Assembly (NCBI RefSeq): GCF_000309385.1
Contig: NZ_JH976537.1
Coordinates: 5,379,018 to 5,443,017 of the forward strand
Source: Nodosilinea nodulosa PCC 7104
GTDB taxonomy: Bacteria > Cyanobacteriota > Cyanobacteriia > Phormidesmidales > Phormidesmidaceae
DNA: 64,000 nucleotides
Reading direction: 5' to 3'
Of this stretch, positions 53,166 through 63,218 are shown one piece after another. Under the pieces are notes generated by a model. The model saw only the letters and a program-made list of their open reading frames with translations, did no database searches and was not told the DNA's origin. How positions within the stretch are numbered: the first letter of the stretch is position 1; each line of letters starts with the position of its first letter. The translations under genes and the position numbers were made by a program.

Positions 53166-55478
53166 ATGTCAAACAATCGCGCCCGCTGGGCTCAGTTTAT
53201 TCGGTGGTGCAAATCGCTATTGCCCCCGAGCTATGCCGGGGTAAAGCCCCTGGCTGCGGGGCCAGGCTCCGGTTTACTGCCCTCCCACGGCCAGTGGTCA
53301 TACCAGACCATTCTCGAAAATCAGGCAGAGCTGATCTGCCTGTACCGGGCAGATACGACGATTCTTTACGCCAATCGGGCCTATCGCCGCTATTTTGGCC
53401 TGCCTGAGCGCGATTTAACCAGCCAGAGCTATCAGCCGATAATTTACGAAGCCGATCGCCAGGCCGTCTTCGAGCAGGTAGCCGCCATGACCTGCCACAA
53501 TCCCCAGGTCACGATCGAAAATCGGGTGGTGGTCGACGGCGAAGTCCGCTGGACCCAGTGGAATAACCACTGCTACTGCGACGATCGCGGCGCCATTGTG
53601 GCCTACCAGTCGGTGGGGCGAGATATCACCTCCCTCAAAGCCATCGAACGCGATCTCGGCGCAACGGTGCGGCGCGATCGCGGCCCCACCGACGCCGTGC
53701 TTCAGACCGCCGCGTCCCTTCACCAGCGCAATGTCACCCTGGAGCTGCGCCTGGCCGAGAGCACCCACCAGCTCGTGGCCACCAACCAGGCGCTGCGGCG
53801 CGAAATTGCCGATCGCCAGGGGGCCGAAGCTCAGCTTCAGGCCAGCGAAGACAGGTTTCGTCAGGCCATCGTCCAGGCGCCGTTTCCGATCATCATCCAC
53901 GGAGAAGACGGTGAAATTGTGCAGGTTAGCCAGGCGGTGGTAGACATCACAGGGTACGAAGCCAGCCAGCTAAAAACCATCGCAGACTGGACCGAGCTGG
54001 CCTACGGGGAGCGCCAGGAGGCGGTGCTACCCGGCATCAGTCGCCTCTACAGCCTCAACCGCCGCATTGACGAGGGGGAATACGAGATTAAAACCAGCAG
54101 CGGCGAAAACCGCACCTGGCTGTTTAGCTCTGCCCCCCTCGGCCAGCTCAGCCACGGTCCCCGCCTGGTAATTTCCATGGCTGCCGATGTCACCCAGCAA
54201 AAGCAGGCCGAAGCCAACCTGGACCACCGCCTGGGGCAGCAGGCGGTGATCACGCAGCTCAGCCAAATTGCCCTCTCGGGGCTAGATCTGCAAGACCTGT
54301 TTGATCAGTCCACCCGGCTGCTGGCCGACAGTCTGACGGTGGACTACGGCAAAGTTTTAGAGCTGCTGCCCGACGGCCAGACGCTGCTGCTGCGGGCCGG
54401 GGTGGGGTGGCCGCAGGGCCTGGTGGGAAACGCCACCATCCCCGCCGATCGCAGCTCCCAGGCGGGCTATACCCTGGCCTCCCAGCACCCAATTCTGGTC
54501 GAAGACCTGGCCACCGAAACGCGCTTTCAGGGGCCAGCCCTGCTGCTCGACCAGGGCGTGGTGAGCGGCATGAGCACGATCATTCAGGGCAGCGACGACC
54601 GGCCCTTTGGGGTGCTCGGGGTCCACTGCACCCGCCGCCGCGCCTTTACCCAGGAGGACGTCAACTTTTTGCAGGCGGTGGCCAACCTGCTGGCCACCGC
54701 CATCAGCCGCAAGCAGGTGGAACAGGCGCTACAGGAACTCAATTTGACCCTGGAGGATCGGGTGCGCGATCGCACCCAGGCCCTCGAAGAGGTAAACCGC
54801 GAGCTACAGGCCTTTTCCTACTCGGTAGCCCACGATCTGCGGGCTCCGCTGCGGGCGATTCAGGGCTTTGCCCAGGTGCTCCAGGAAGACTACGGCACCC
54901 GGCTAGACGACTTGGGCCGAGAGTACATTCGGCGCATGTCGGACTCCGCCGAGCACCTGGACGCGCTGATTCAAGATCTGCTGACCTACAGCCAGCTGGG
55001 CCGTACCGAAATTAGCCTGCACCCCGTCAGCCTCAGGGCAGTATTGACCGACCTTGTGCAGGAGCTACAGCCTCTAGCTACGGCCCAGGCCGCTCAGATC
55101 ACCCTGGCCCCAGACCTGCCCCTGGTCTACGCCCAGCGCAGCATCTTGAGTCAGGTGCTCAACAACCTGATTTGCAACGGGCTGAAGTTTGTTGCCCCAG
55201 GGGTGCAGCCCCAGATCCAGATCTGGGCCGAGGCCCGCGAAGCCGACGATGGCCGCTGGGTCAAACTCTGGATTGCCGACAACGGCATTGGCATTGCAGA
55301 GCGCCACCGGCAGCGCATTTTCAGACCCTTTGAGCGGCTCCACGGGCTGGATGCCTACCCCGGCACCGGCATTGGTCTCTCCATTGTGGAGCGGGGGATC
55401 GAGCGCATGGGCGGCCGCGTCGGCGTTGAGCCGGGGGAACCCCAGGGCAGTCGATTTTGGGTTGAGTTAAAGGGTTAG
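53166..55478 (+). CDS. Sensor histidine kinase PAS-PAS-GAF-HisKA-HATPase
   Basis: 770 residues from ATG 53166, no membrane segment. PAS1 (about 55-180: ENQAELICLYRADTTILYANRAYRRYFG), a coiled-coil (about 190-250), PAS2 (about 250-370: RFRQAIVQAPFPIIIHGEDGEIVQVSQAV), GAF (about 385-525: ITQLSQIALSGLDLQDLFDQSTRLLADSL) and a kinase core with phospho-His in SVAHDLRAPLRAIQGF and GTGIGLSIVERGIERM in the HATPase. The kinase core is of the phytochrome/Cph1 type. It heads a block of signalling genes on the same strand. Confidence 0.9.
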   Translation: MSNNRARWAQFIRWCKSLLPPSYAGVKPLAAGPGSGLLPSHGQWSYQTILENQAELICLYRADTTILYANRAYRRYFGLPERDLTSQSYQPIIYEADRQAVFEQVAAMTCHNPQVTIENRVVVDGEVRWTQWNNHCYCDDRGAIVAYQSVGRDITSLKAIERDLGATVRRDRGPTDAVLQTAASLHQRNVTLELRLAESTHQLVATNQALRREIADRQGAEAQLQASEDRFRQAIVQAPFPIIIHGEDGEIVQVSQAVVDITGYEASQLKTIADWTELAYGERQEAVLPGISRLYSLNRRIDEGEYEIKTSSGENRTWLFSSAPLGQLSHGPRLVISMAADVTQQKQAEANLDHRLGQQAVITQLSQIALSGLDLQDLFDQSTRLLADSLTVDYGKVLELLPDGQTLLLRAGVGWPQGLVGNATIPADRSSQAGYTLASQHPILVEDLATETRFQGPALLLDQGVVSGMSTIIQGSDDRPFGVLGVHCTRRRAFTQEDVNFLQAVANLLATAISRKQVEQALQELNLTLEDRVRDRTQALEEVNRELQAFSYSVAHDLRAPLRAIQGFAQVLQEDYGTRLDDLGREYIRRMSDSAEHLDALIQDLLTYSQLGRTEISLHPVSLRAVLTDLVQELQPLATAQAAQITLAPDLPLVYAQRSILSQVLNNLICNGLKFVAPGVQPQIQIWAEAREADDGRWVKLWIADNGIGIAERHRQRIFRPFERLHGLDAYPGTGIGLSIVERGIERMGGRVGVEPGEPQGSRFWVELKG

Positions 55479-55742
55479 GCAGCCAAAACAGGCGATAAAT
55501 CCCCGTATCAGCTGAAAGAAGACAGGGATGTCGCCCTGGAGTACGATGTCGTATCCAATATATCCCTCTTTTGTGGGATGATCATGGCGCTTAAATAAGG
55601 TAGCAAGGTTCTCTCCAAAGCCTGAAGCCTGCTGCCCGGTGTGGTGCACTGTGCCCGATTGGCGTTTTTTTATCTGTCGCAGGTTTCTGCCTGCCGCCCT
55701 AGAGCTAGCCAGCCAGCCCCAGGGTTCTAATATCCGCTGCGG

Positions 55743-56501
55743 ATGACGTTGTTTAGCGACCCTATGCCCTATTCCCCTAACCCGCCCGATCGCCCATCCC
55801 TCAATCAGGCTGAGCTGCTCAACCATTTGCTGGCTTCTCTGCCGGAGGAGGTCTACGATCGCTTAGCTCCCCACCTGAGAAAAGTAGAGTTAGACCTGGC
55901 CCAGGTTTTGTATGAGCCGGGGGAACCCATGGGCACCGTTTATTTTCCTAACCAGTGCATGGTTTCTCTGGTGCAGGTGATGGAAAATGGCGCCACCATT
56001 GAAGCTGGGGTGGTCGGCAATGAGGGCCTGGTGGGGTATCCTGCCTACCTGGGCGGGCAGTCTAGCTCCAGCCGGGCGATCGTGCAAATTGCCGGTAGCG
56101 CCATTGCCCTCGACACCCTGGTGCTGCAAGCGGAATTCAATCGCGGTGAGGCGCTGCAATCGCTGCTGCTGCGCTACACCCAGGCCCTGATTGCCCAAAT
56201 TAGCCAAACCGCCGCCTGCAATCGGTTTCACCCCATTGAAGAACGCCTGGCCCGCTGGCTGTTGCAGTCTCAAGATGCCATTCAGGAGTCTACCCTGGAG
56301 CTAACCCAGGATTTTTTGTCCAGCATGTTGGGCACTCGCCGGGCCAGCATTTCTTTGGCAGCGGGTAAATTGCAGCAGGCAGGGCTAATTCACTACAACC
56401 GGGGATGCATTCAGGTCTTAGATCGCACCGCTTTAGAAGCTGTGGCCTGCGAATGCTATAGCGTTGTCCAAACCGAGTACGCGCGACTTTTGAAGGGTTG
56501 A
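55743..56501 (+). CDS. Crp/Fnr-family regulator
   Basis: 252 residues; start uncertain (ATG 55743 or 55764). The N-terminal cNMP-binding-like barrel (LRKVELDLAQVLYEPGEPMGTVYFPNQCMVSLV) lacks a clear cAMP cassette. The C-terminal helix-turn-helix is TQDFLSSMLGTRRASISLAAGKLQQAGLI. The type is common in cyanobacteria and proteobacteria without an assigned ligand. Between a kinase gene and a response regulator. Confidence 0.87.
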   Translation: MTLFSDPMPYSPNPPDRPSLNQAELLNHLLASLPEEVYDRLAPHLRKVELDLAQVLYEPGEPMGTVYFPNQCMVSLVQVMENGATIEAGVVGNEGLVGYPAYLGGQSSSSRAIVQIAGSAIALDTLVLQAEFNRGEALQSLLLRYTQALIAQISQTAACNRFHPIEERLARWLLQSQDAIQESTLELTQDFLSSMLGTRRASISLAAGKLQQAGLIHYNRGCIQVLDRTALEAVACECYSVVQTEYARLLKG

Positions 56502-57027
56502 GGTGCGGTGTTGTGGGCTGTGGGGGAGTGGGGGCAGGGGAGATGGGGGAGATGGGGGAGCCTTAGGGTGGGTGAAGGGCCAGAGAAACCCAACGAGACC
56601 ATCACTGGTGTTGGGTTTCGCTTCGCTCAACGCCAACCTACATTGGGCCGACATCAGAACTTTTGGCAGTCAATCAGGGCGAAAGCTATACGGCTGGACG
56701 AAAATTAAGCCATCATGCCAAATCCCCTGGCTTGCTAGGCCCCCTGTCCCCTCGCGATCGCCAATAGTGAATAAAGTTATGCCGCAGCCCCCTGGTCGAG
56801 CTATGTTCGCTACCGTATTGAAAGACTTTATTGGCTATGGCAATTTTAAGGTAATTAAAATCAGCTTTAAAATAAATCAGCTTTAAACCAGTGTAAATTC
56901 GGATCGCTCACTATCTTTTATAACCAGGGTTTGTTCCCGGCTCTCAGGTTTTACACCCCGTGCCTACGACGGGTATAACCTGATTTTTTCAAAAGTAAAA
57001 CCTTAGCTCACAGAGGCGTCCTGGTGC
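56502..57027. repeat. Intergenic region with simple repeat and GTTGGGTT element
   Basis: 526 bp. 56525-56565 is a GGGGGAGATGGGGGAG tract. 56587-56690 is an eroded copy of the element with AACCCAAC, GCTTCGCTCAACGCCAACCTAC and CAGAACTTTTGGCAGTCAATC. From 56800 the region is AT-rich and probably holds the promoter of the response regulator gene. Confidence 0.6.
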
Positions 57028-57486
57028 GTGATGAGTGTTAAAAATTACAGTATTTTGCTGGTTGAGGACGACTCTAACGATATTTTGCTGATCCAGCGGG
57101 CTTTTCGGCGGGTCAATTCCGGCATGCCCATTCACATCGTTCAGGACGGCGATGCGGCTATCGACTACCTGACGGGGGCTGGAGAATACGCAAACCGCGA
57201 TCGCTATCCCCTGCCCGCCCTGATTTTGCTGGATCTCAAGCTGCCGCGCCGCTCCGGCACTGAGGTGCTGGAATGGGTCAGGCAGCAGGAAGCCATCAAG
57301 CGCATTCCCATCGTTATTTTGACCTCGTCGCGAGAGCGCCTGGATGTCGATCTCTCCTACGACCTGGGGGTCAATTCTTACCTGGTTAAGCCCGTCAGTT
57401 TTGACGTTTTGTCTGAAATGATGACGGCGCTATATACCTACTGGTTCAGGTTAAACGAGTACCCGTCTGCCTTAATGCCAAGTTAA
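57028..57486 (+). CDS. Rcp1-like single-domain response regulator
   Basis: 152 residues, receiver only. Acidic pair VEDDSNDILLI, phospho-acceptor Asp in LILLDLKLPRRSG, Thr/Ser in VILTSSRERLD and Lys in YLVKPVSFD. The long loop GAGEYANRDRYPLP and KRIPIVIL are typical of Rcp1-type regulators that pair with phytochrome-like kinases. The neighbouring kinases (53166, 57650) are candidate partners. Confidence 0.92.
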   Translation: MMSVKNYSILLVEDDSNDILLIQRAFRRVNSGMPIHIVQDGDAAIDYLTGAGEYANRDRYPLPALILLDLKLPRRSGTEVLEWVRQQEAIKRIPIVILTSSRERLDVDLSYDLGVNSYLVKPVSFDVLSEMMTALYTYWFRLNEYPSALMPS

Positions 57487-57649
57487 GTTTGGACTTTAAC
57501 CCGGAGTAAATTGGCGGCCTGCGGTGACTTTAACCGCGCCCCATCTCCGCTGCTGTGGGTGCTAGCCTGCACAGGGGGTGGCCTGCGCCGCTGGGTTTTT
57601 ATCTGTACGGTATCGTTTAAATGAACCACCACCTATAGCCCTGAGTGTT

Positions 57650-59248
57650 ATGGCGCTAGCCCAGCCGCTACGGCGAGTTTTGTTGATAGACGATAACCCC
57701 GACGATCGCCTGCTGGCAGCCCGAGAACTCAGGCGGGCGTTTTCGGGCCTGCAAATTCGGGAGGCGGCAACCTGGGATCAGTTTAAGCAGGCCCTGGCCG
57801 AGGGCGAGACCGAAAGTGGGTTTGATCTGGTGATTACCGACTACGATCTGCGCTGGTCTACGGGGCTAGACGTGCTGAGGGCTGTTAAGCATCGGTTTTC
57901 GGACTGGCCAGTGATTATGTTTACCGACTCCGGCTCCCAGGAAGTGGCCGTGGAGGCCATGAAGGCCGGGCTAGATGACTACGTGCTGAAGTCGCCTAAG
58001 CACCTGGTTCGCCTCAGCCAGGCGGTGCGGACGGTGTGGGAAAATGCCCAGGTGCGCCGCCGCGCCTCGGACCTGGAGCTGCGCCTCAAATTTTTGCTCA
58101 ATGAGCTGAACATGGGCGTGTTTCGCACCACGGAGGAGGGCCACCTGCTGGAGGCCAGTGACGGCCTGCGGCAGCTGCTAAAACTGGCCAACATCGACGA
58201 TGTGCAGGACTTTTTTCGGCACCATTTGCCCTCTAAGGCCCTCGACTGGGCGGGGCAGCCCCAGCAAAATCGGGAAATTGAGCTGACCGACGCCAGCGGT
58301 GGCTCCCTGTGGCTAAAGGTCCATGCCACCCGGGTGGAGGTGCAGGGGCAACCCGTGATTGAGGGCCTGGTGAGCGACATAACCGACCAAAAGGCGGCGG
58401 CGATCGAGCTGCGATCGCTCAACCAAAGCCTGGAGCAGCGGGTCGCCCAGCGCACGGCACGGCTGGAGCGGCTGAACAAAGAGCTAGAGCTGTTTGCCTT
58501 TTCGGTCTCCCACGACCTGCGATCGCCCATTCGGCAGATCGATGGCTTTGCGAGCCTGCTCCGGCAGCAGCTCCAGGCGCTGGGGTCCGCCCCCATCAAA
58601 GGGCACGACGAGGGGCACGACGAGGGGCACGACACCATCGGCCACTACCTGGAGCGGATCTTGACCCTAACCGCTCGGGCCGGGCAGATGCTCGACGATC
58701 TGCTTCAGTTTTCCCGTACGGGGCAGGCCGAAATGGTCTACGTCCCCGTCACCATGACTCGCCTGGTGCAGGAGGTGCTGCGGCAGCTCGAACCCGCCCT
58801 GGGGGAGCAGACCATCGCCTGGCAGATCGAGCCGCTGCCCTCGGTGTGGGGCGATCGCAGCCTGCTGCGCAACGTCTGGCAAAATCTGATCGAAAACGCC
58901 GTCAAATACACCCGCGATCGCGATCGGGCCACCATTCACATCGGCAGCACCCCCGGCGACGGCGAAACCATTTTCTATATCCGCGACAACGGCATCGGCT
59001 TTGCCATGGCCGAGGCCAAAAACCTGTTTGGCCTGTTTCAGCGCTTGCCCAATGCGGCGGGCTTTGAGGGCACCGGCATTGGCCTGGCCAACGTGCAGCG
59101 AATCGTCCACCGCCACCAGGGCCAGCTCTGGGCCGAGGGGCAGCCCGACGTCGGTGCCACCTTCTACTTTTCCATCCCTGACGGTGGGCCACCCGACGGT
59201 GGGCCAGAGGCAGCGGCCTTTTCTGCCGAGTCGGCATCTATGCCCTAG
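57650..59248 (+). CDS. REC-PAS-HisKA-HATPase kinase
   Basis: 532 residues from ATG 57650 (MALAQPLRRVLLIDDNPDD). N-terminal receiver with Asp in DLVITDYDLRWSTG and Lys in YVLKSPKHL, a divergent PAS-like region (about 150-260), a coiled coil ending QRTARLERLNKELELFAFSVSHDLRSPIRQIDGF (phospho-His), and HATPase (NLIENAVKY, GTGIGLANVQRIVHRH). Between helices of the dimer domain lies a tandem GHDE insert (KGHDEGHDEGHD), coded by a 12 bp DNA repeat. Follows the Rcp1-like gene by 163 bp. Confidence 0.9.
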   Translation: MALAQPLRRVLLIDDNPDDRLLAARELRRAFSGLQIREAATWDQFKQALAEGETESGFDLVITDYDLRWSTGLDVLRAVKHRFSDWPVIMFTDSGSQEVAVEAMKAGLDDYVLKSPKHLVRLSQAVRTVWENAQVRRRASDLELRLKFLLNELNMGVFRTTEEGHLLEASDGLRQLLKLANIDDVQDFFRHHLPSKALDWAGQPQQNREIELTDASGGSLWLKVHATRVEVQGQPVIEGLVSDITDQKAAAIELRSLNQSLEQRVAQRTARLERLNKELELFAFSVSHDLRSPIRQIDGFASLLRQQLQALGSAPIKGHDEGHDEGHDTIGHYLERILTLTARAGQMLDDLLQFSRTGQAEMVYVPVTMTRLVQEVLRQLEPALGEQTIAWQIEPLPSVWGDRSLLRNVWQNLIENAVKYTRDRDRATIHIGSTPGDGETIFYIRDNGIGFAMAEAKNLFGLFQRLPNAAGFEGTGIGLANVQRIVHRHQGQLWAEGQPDVGATFYFSIPDGGPPDGGPEAAAFSAESASMP

Positions 59249-59349
59249 GGCAGTGAAAAAAATTTGGGGTCTGAGCCTAGGATAATTGTAAAAATTTTCT
59301 TTAGCATTTCAGCGCTGCAAAGCCATTTAACCAGCCCCTTAAAATTAAA

Positions 59350-61341
59350 ATGTCATTATCCAAGCCCACCCCTGCGCAGGCCAGCTCCCCGGCGGCTGAA
59401 CTGCGAATTTTAATCCTAGAAGACGACCCGATCGATTTAGAACTAATTGAAACCACCCTCAAGCGGGGCGGCATTGACGGTGCCCTGGTTAAAGTAAGCG
59501 ATCGGCAGGGGTTTGTAGAGCAGCTAAACACCAGCGTTCCAGACCTGATTTTGGCCGATTTTGTTTTGCCCAGCTTTGACGGGGCGTTGGCTCTAGAGCT
59601 GGCTCAGTCGGTGTGCCCCCAGGTGCCGTTCATTCTGGTGTCGGGGGTGATGGGGGAGGAGCAGGCGATCGAGGCCCTCAAGCAGGGGGCAACGGACTAC
59701 GTTTTAAAGCAGCGGCTGGGCCGACTGGTGCCCTCCGTCAGGCGGGCGCTGCGGGAGAGTCGTGAGCGCCGCGAGCGCGAAACCGTAGCCAAAGCCCTGC
59801 GCGAAACCGATGATTTGCTGGGGGCGATTGTCGATGCTTCCCCGGTGGGCATTATCACCCTGACCCGCCAGCAGCGCGTTATGACCTGGAACTCGGCGGC
59901 GGAGACCCTGTACGGCTATCCAGCGGAGGCCGTGGTCGATCGCCCCTTGGACCTCACGGCGGCGGCGCAGCGGGAGACGTTTGACCGCTGCTTTACCCAG
60001 GCGCTGCAAAATAAAACGCTCCTCAACCAGGAATTTCAGCACCTCAAGCAGGACGGCACGCCGATTGAGGTGAGCCTGTCTCTGGCGCCCCTCCACGACG
60101 CCGACAACGCCGTGTATGGCGTTGTCATGACGGTATTTGACATCACCGTGCGCAAGCAGATCGAAACCCAGCGGCTGAATCTGCTCAAGCAAGAAAGCTC
60201 TGCCCGAGCGGCGGCGGAGTCGGCCAACCGCATCAAAGACGAATTTTTGGCCGTGCTCTCCCACGAGCTGCGCACCCCGCTCAACGCCATTGTGGGCTGG
60301 ATTAGCCTGATTCAGCGGGGCAACCTCAAGCCCGAGGTGTTTCAGCGCGCGATCGACACGATCGCGCGCAACGCCGCCGCCCAGACCCAGCTGATCGAGG
60401 ACCTGCTCGATCTGTCGCGGATTGTGCGCGGCCAGGTCACCCTGGCGATTCAGCCGGTGAATCCGGTAACGCTGGTGCAGGCCACCGCCGAGACGCTGCG
60501 CCCGGCGGCGGCGGCCAAATCTCTGGTGGTCGCGCTTGAGGCTGATGAGCGGGTTGCGCCGATTTTGGCCGACCCCAACCGACTCCAGCAAATTTGCTGG
60601 AATCTGCTGTCCAATGCGATCAAATTTACCCCGGCGGCGGGGCAGGTGGTCGTGCGGGTGGGGGCCAGCCAAAATCAGCTCCAGATCCAGGTGGCCGACT
60701 CCGGCATCGGCATTGACCCGGACTTTCTTCCCTACGTATTTGACCATTTTCGCCAGGCCGACGGCTCCTCCGTGCGCACCCAGGGGGGCCTGGGGCTGGG
60801 GCTGGCCATCACCCGCCGCCTGGTAGAACTCCACGGGGGCACCGTCCAGGTGCACAGTGCCGGGCTGGGCCAGGGTTCTACTTTCACCGTTTTGATTCCC
60901 ATGCGGCTGGCCCCCAAGGCGCCCCCGGCGACGCCCCCGGCCCCCGACGACGGCCTCAGTCTGCGGGGCGTCAAGGCGATCGTGGTGGACGACGAAGCGG
61001 ATGCCCGCGACCTGCTGACCGTGATTTTGGAGCAGCGGGGGGCCGAGGTCGAAAGCGCCAGCACCGTCTACGAAGCCTTTCAGCTGCTAGAGCACTTTCA
61101 CCCCGATGTAATTATCAGCGACATTGGCATGCCCAATGAAGACGGCTACAGCTTTTTAGAAACCGTGCGATCGCTGCCCAATACCCCCCTCAGCCAGGTG
61201 CCCGCGATCGCCCTGACCGCCTACGCCCGCGAGGAAGACCGCCACCACGCCCGCCGCGTCGGCTTCGAAAACCACATCTCAAAACCCTTCGACCCAGCCG
61301 ATGTCGTCCACGCGGTTTACCAACTGACCAATGCGCCGTAG
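59350..61341 (+). CDS. Hybrid kinase REC-PAS-HisKA-HATPase-REC
   Basis: 663 residues. REC1 ([13 protein letters not shown]; Asp in [13 protein letters not shown]; Lys in YVLKQRL), PAS (about 150-270: [26 protein letters not shown]), HisKA with His in [16 protein letters not shown], HATPase ([31 protein letters not shown]) and REC2 ([14 protein letters not shown]; Asp in [16 protein letters not shown]; Lys in HISKPFDP). Unlike the kinase at 2268, both receivers keep their Asp. Ends the signalling block. Confidence 0.92.
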   Translation: MSLSKPTPAQASSPAAELRILILEDDPIDLELIETTLKRGGIDGALVKVSDRQGFVEQLNTSVPDLILADFVLPSFDGALALELAQSVCPQVPFILVSGVMGEEQAIEALKQGATDYVLKQRLGRLVPSVRRALRESRERRERETVAKALRETDDLLGAIVDASPVGIITLTRQQRVMTWNSAAETLYGYPAEAVVDRPLDLTAAAQRETFDRCFTQALQNKTLLNQEFQHLKQDGTPIEVSLSLAPLHDADNAVYGVVMTVFDITVRKQIETQRLNLLKQESSARAAAESANRIKDEFLAVLSHELRTPLNAIVGWISLIQRGNLKPEVFQRAIDTIARNAAAQTQLIEDLLDLSRIVRGQVTLAIQPVNPVTLVQATAETLRPAAAAKSLVVALEADERVAPILADPNRLQQICWNLLSNAIKFTPAAGQVVVRVGASQNQLQIQVADSGIGIDPDFLPYVFDHFRQADGSSVRTQGGLGLGLAITRRLVELHGGTVQVHSAGLGQGSTFTVLIPMRLAPKAPPATPPAPDDGLSLRGVKAIVVDDEADARDLLTVILEQRGAEVESASTVYEAFQLLEHFHPDVIISDIGMPNEDGYSFLETVRSLPNTPLSQVPAIALTAYAREEDRHHARRVGFENHISKPFDPADVVHAVYQLTNAP

Positions 61342-61694
61342 CTCTGCGGTGTTCTGATGCGAGCCTGGGCCGCGATCGCGATCGCCCTTAGAGAGCGTTC
61401 CAACGCTCGAGCGTCTCTGGCTGCCCCAGTACTCCAAGGCTGCAATATGCCGACTATTCCAGCTCGCTTGGCTCCCTAGCTCCCTCGCGATTGACAATAG
61501 TCATCCCACCTGTGCCGCAGTCTACTAGCTTGAGTGACGCTGGCCACGGGCGGGCTATGGCTAGATTGCCGAAATTCAAACTGTATCCACTGGTTTTGGC
61601 GTTTTATGTCCTCTGTTTATGCCCTCTGGCAGAGCCCTGGACCAGGGGCGAGTGTGTAGCCTGATGTGAAGTTTCTCTTAGGACAAAAAATCCC
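61342..61694. other. Intergenic region
   Basis: 353 bp. A weak hairpin GAGAGCGTTCCAACGCTCGAGCGTCTC near 61391 is related to the AACGTTC family. A TTAGGACAAAAAATCCC leader precedes the lipoprotein gene. Otherwise nothing recognised. Confidence 0.4.
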
Positions 61695-61931
61695 ATGAAG
61701 TTGACCCATCTCTTGGCGCTGCCTCTTCTGCTGGGCGTGTCGTTTATTAGTTTTGCCTGCGGAGCAGACAACGACACCGAAACTGAGCAGGTAAACCCGG
61801 CCCAGCCTGGGCAAATGGAAGGCGACCAAATGGAGCAGCCCGGTCAAATGAACGACAACCAGACCGAAGAGCCTGGTCAAATGAACGACAACCAGATGGA
61901 GCAACCCGGACAGACCGGCACCGACAACTAG
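61695..61931 (+). CDS. Small repeat lipoprotein
   Basis: 78 residues. Lipoprotein signal peptide with lipobox SFAC (Cys at about residue 22). The mature 55 residues are acidic, Gln/Asn-rich and made of near-repeats of EQPGQMNDNQ. No Trp, no enzyme motif. Probably an unstructured outer-face lipoprotein; function unknown. Confidence 0.65.
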   Translation: MKLTHLLALPLLLGVSFISFACGADNDTETEQVNPAQPGQMEGDQMEQPGQMNDNQTEEPGQMNDNQMEQPGQTGTDN

Positions 61932-61978
61932 GGCGCGGCTCACTCCTTTTGATTGGATTGATTTAGATCGCCAAACTT

Positions 61979-62010
61979 CTGGGAACGTTTGAACGTTCAA
62001 ACGTTCCCAG
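61979..62010. repeat. Perfect 32 bp palindrome
   Basis: CTGGGAACGTTTGAAC followed by its exact complement. It lies 48 bp after the lipoprotein stop and may stop or stabilise the transcript; no T-run follows. Sequence links it to the AACGTTCAAACGTT hairpin family. Confidence 0.8.
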
Positions 62011-62095
62011 GATAATGGTTCCACCGAAATAGCTACAGCCGTAGGACCAGGTGTGGCCCCGCTGTACCGAACGACGCTTACCCCAAGAATGCACC

Positions 62096-62992
62096 ATGAG
62101 CCCTAGGCAAATATGGCGGCTGCTAACGGCGGCTTTTCAACAGTGGAATCGGGATAAGGCCTCGCGGCTGGCCGCTGCGCTGGCCTACTACACGCTTTTT
62201 TCCCTGGCGCCGCTGCTGATTCTGGTAATTGCGATCGCCAGTCTCTTTTTCGATAGCGCCACCGTGCGCGAGCAGCTGATGGGGCAGGTGGAATCTTTAG
62301 TTGGCGGCACCAGCGCCGACTTTGTGCGCACGGTGCTCGACAATGCCAATCGCCCCGGCGGCGACTCCGGCTGGGTGGCCTCCATTATCAGCCTGATTCT
62401 GCTGGTGGTGGGGGCTACGGGGGTGCTAACCCAGCTCCAGCTCTCGCTCAACACGATCTGGAATGTGGAAGTGCGCCCCGATGTCGGCATTATGGACCTG
62501 GTGCGCAAGCGGCTGCTATCGCTGGGCATGATTTTGGTGATTGGTTTTTTGCTGCTAGTCTCCCTGGTGGTGAGCTCGGTAATTGCGGGCCTGTCTAACT
62601 ATCTGCACACCCTGGCGCCGGGGCTAGATTCCCTGGTTCAGCTACTCAATTTTGTGGTCTCCTTTGGCATTACCACCGTACTGTTTGCGCTGATCTTTAA
62701 GTACCTACCCGATGTCCTAATCACCTGGGGCGATGTCTGGTTTGGGGCCGCAACCACCGCAATTTTGTTTTCCCTGGGCAAATTTTTGATAGGCCTCTAT
62801 TTGGGCCACAGCAGCTTTGGCTCCTCCTACGGGGCCGCCGGTTCGGTGATTATTTTGCTGGTGTGGATTTTTTACTCGGCCCAGATTTTGTTTTTTGGCG
62901 CCGAGGTGACTCAGATCTACGGTCGCCGGTTTGGGTCGCAGATTCAGCCCAACAAGTATGCCGTCAGCCAGGATGCTGACCCTCTGCCGTAG
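62096..62992 (+). CDS. YihY/BrkB-family membrane protein
   Basis: 298 residues from ATG 62096 (MSPRQIWRLLTAAFQQWNRDKAS). Six helices; family marks are SRLAAALAYYTLFSLAPLLILVIAIASLFF near the N-terminus, GATGVLTQLQLSLNTIWNV, and GSSYGAAGSVIILLVWIFYSAQILFFGAEVTQIY at the C-terminus. Once annotated as RNase BN in error; transport or envelope role suspected. Confidence 0.9.
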   Translation: MSPRQIWRLLTAAFQQWNRDKASRLAAALAYYTLFSLAPLLILVIAIASLFFDSATVREQLMGQVESLVGGTSADFVRTVLDNANRPGGDSGWVASIISLILLVVGATGVLTQLQLSLNTIWNVEVRPDVGIMDLVRKRLLSLGMILVIGFLLLVSLVVSSVIAGLSNYLHTLAPGLDSLVQLLNFVVSFGITTVLFALIFKYLPDVLITWGDVWFGAATTAILFSLGKFLIGLYLGHSSFGSSYGAAGSVIILLVWIFYSAQILFFGAEVTQIYGRRFGSQIQPNKYAVSQDADPLP

Positions 62993-63072
62993 GAGGCTGC
63001 GGTATGGGTTTATTGACTGTTGCGATCGCTGGGGGCAGGGGGGCAGGGGGGCCAGGGAGCCAGACTAACTCT

Positions 63073-63150
63073 GTAGGTTGGGTTGGAGCGCCAGCGGAAC
63101 CCAACAAAGGCTTGCTGCGGTTGGGTTTCACTTCGTTGTACTCAACCTAC
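63073..63150. repeat. GTAGGTTGGG palindromic element
   Basis: Ends GTAGGTTGGG / CTCAACCTAC with AACCCAACAAAGG and GGTTGGGTTTCAC inside; a member of the family at 28.8, 37.4, 50.4 and 56.6 kb. Confidence 0.7.
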
Positions 63151-63218
63151 ACGAACCCTAATTTTTAAGTCCGACGCTGCACTAAATACCGATCGCGTTC
63201 TCTACCCCCCCAAGACCC

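Noticed and set aside
59704..60855. 383-codon minus frame over the last hybrid kinase
   Set aside because: Shadow of PAS/HisKA/HATPase coding sequence.
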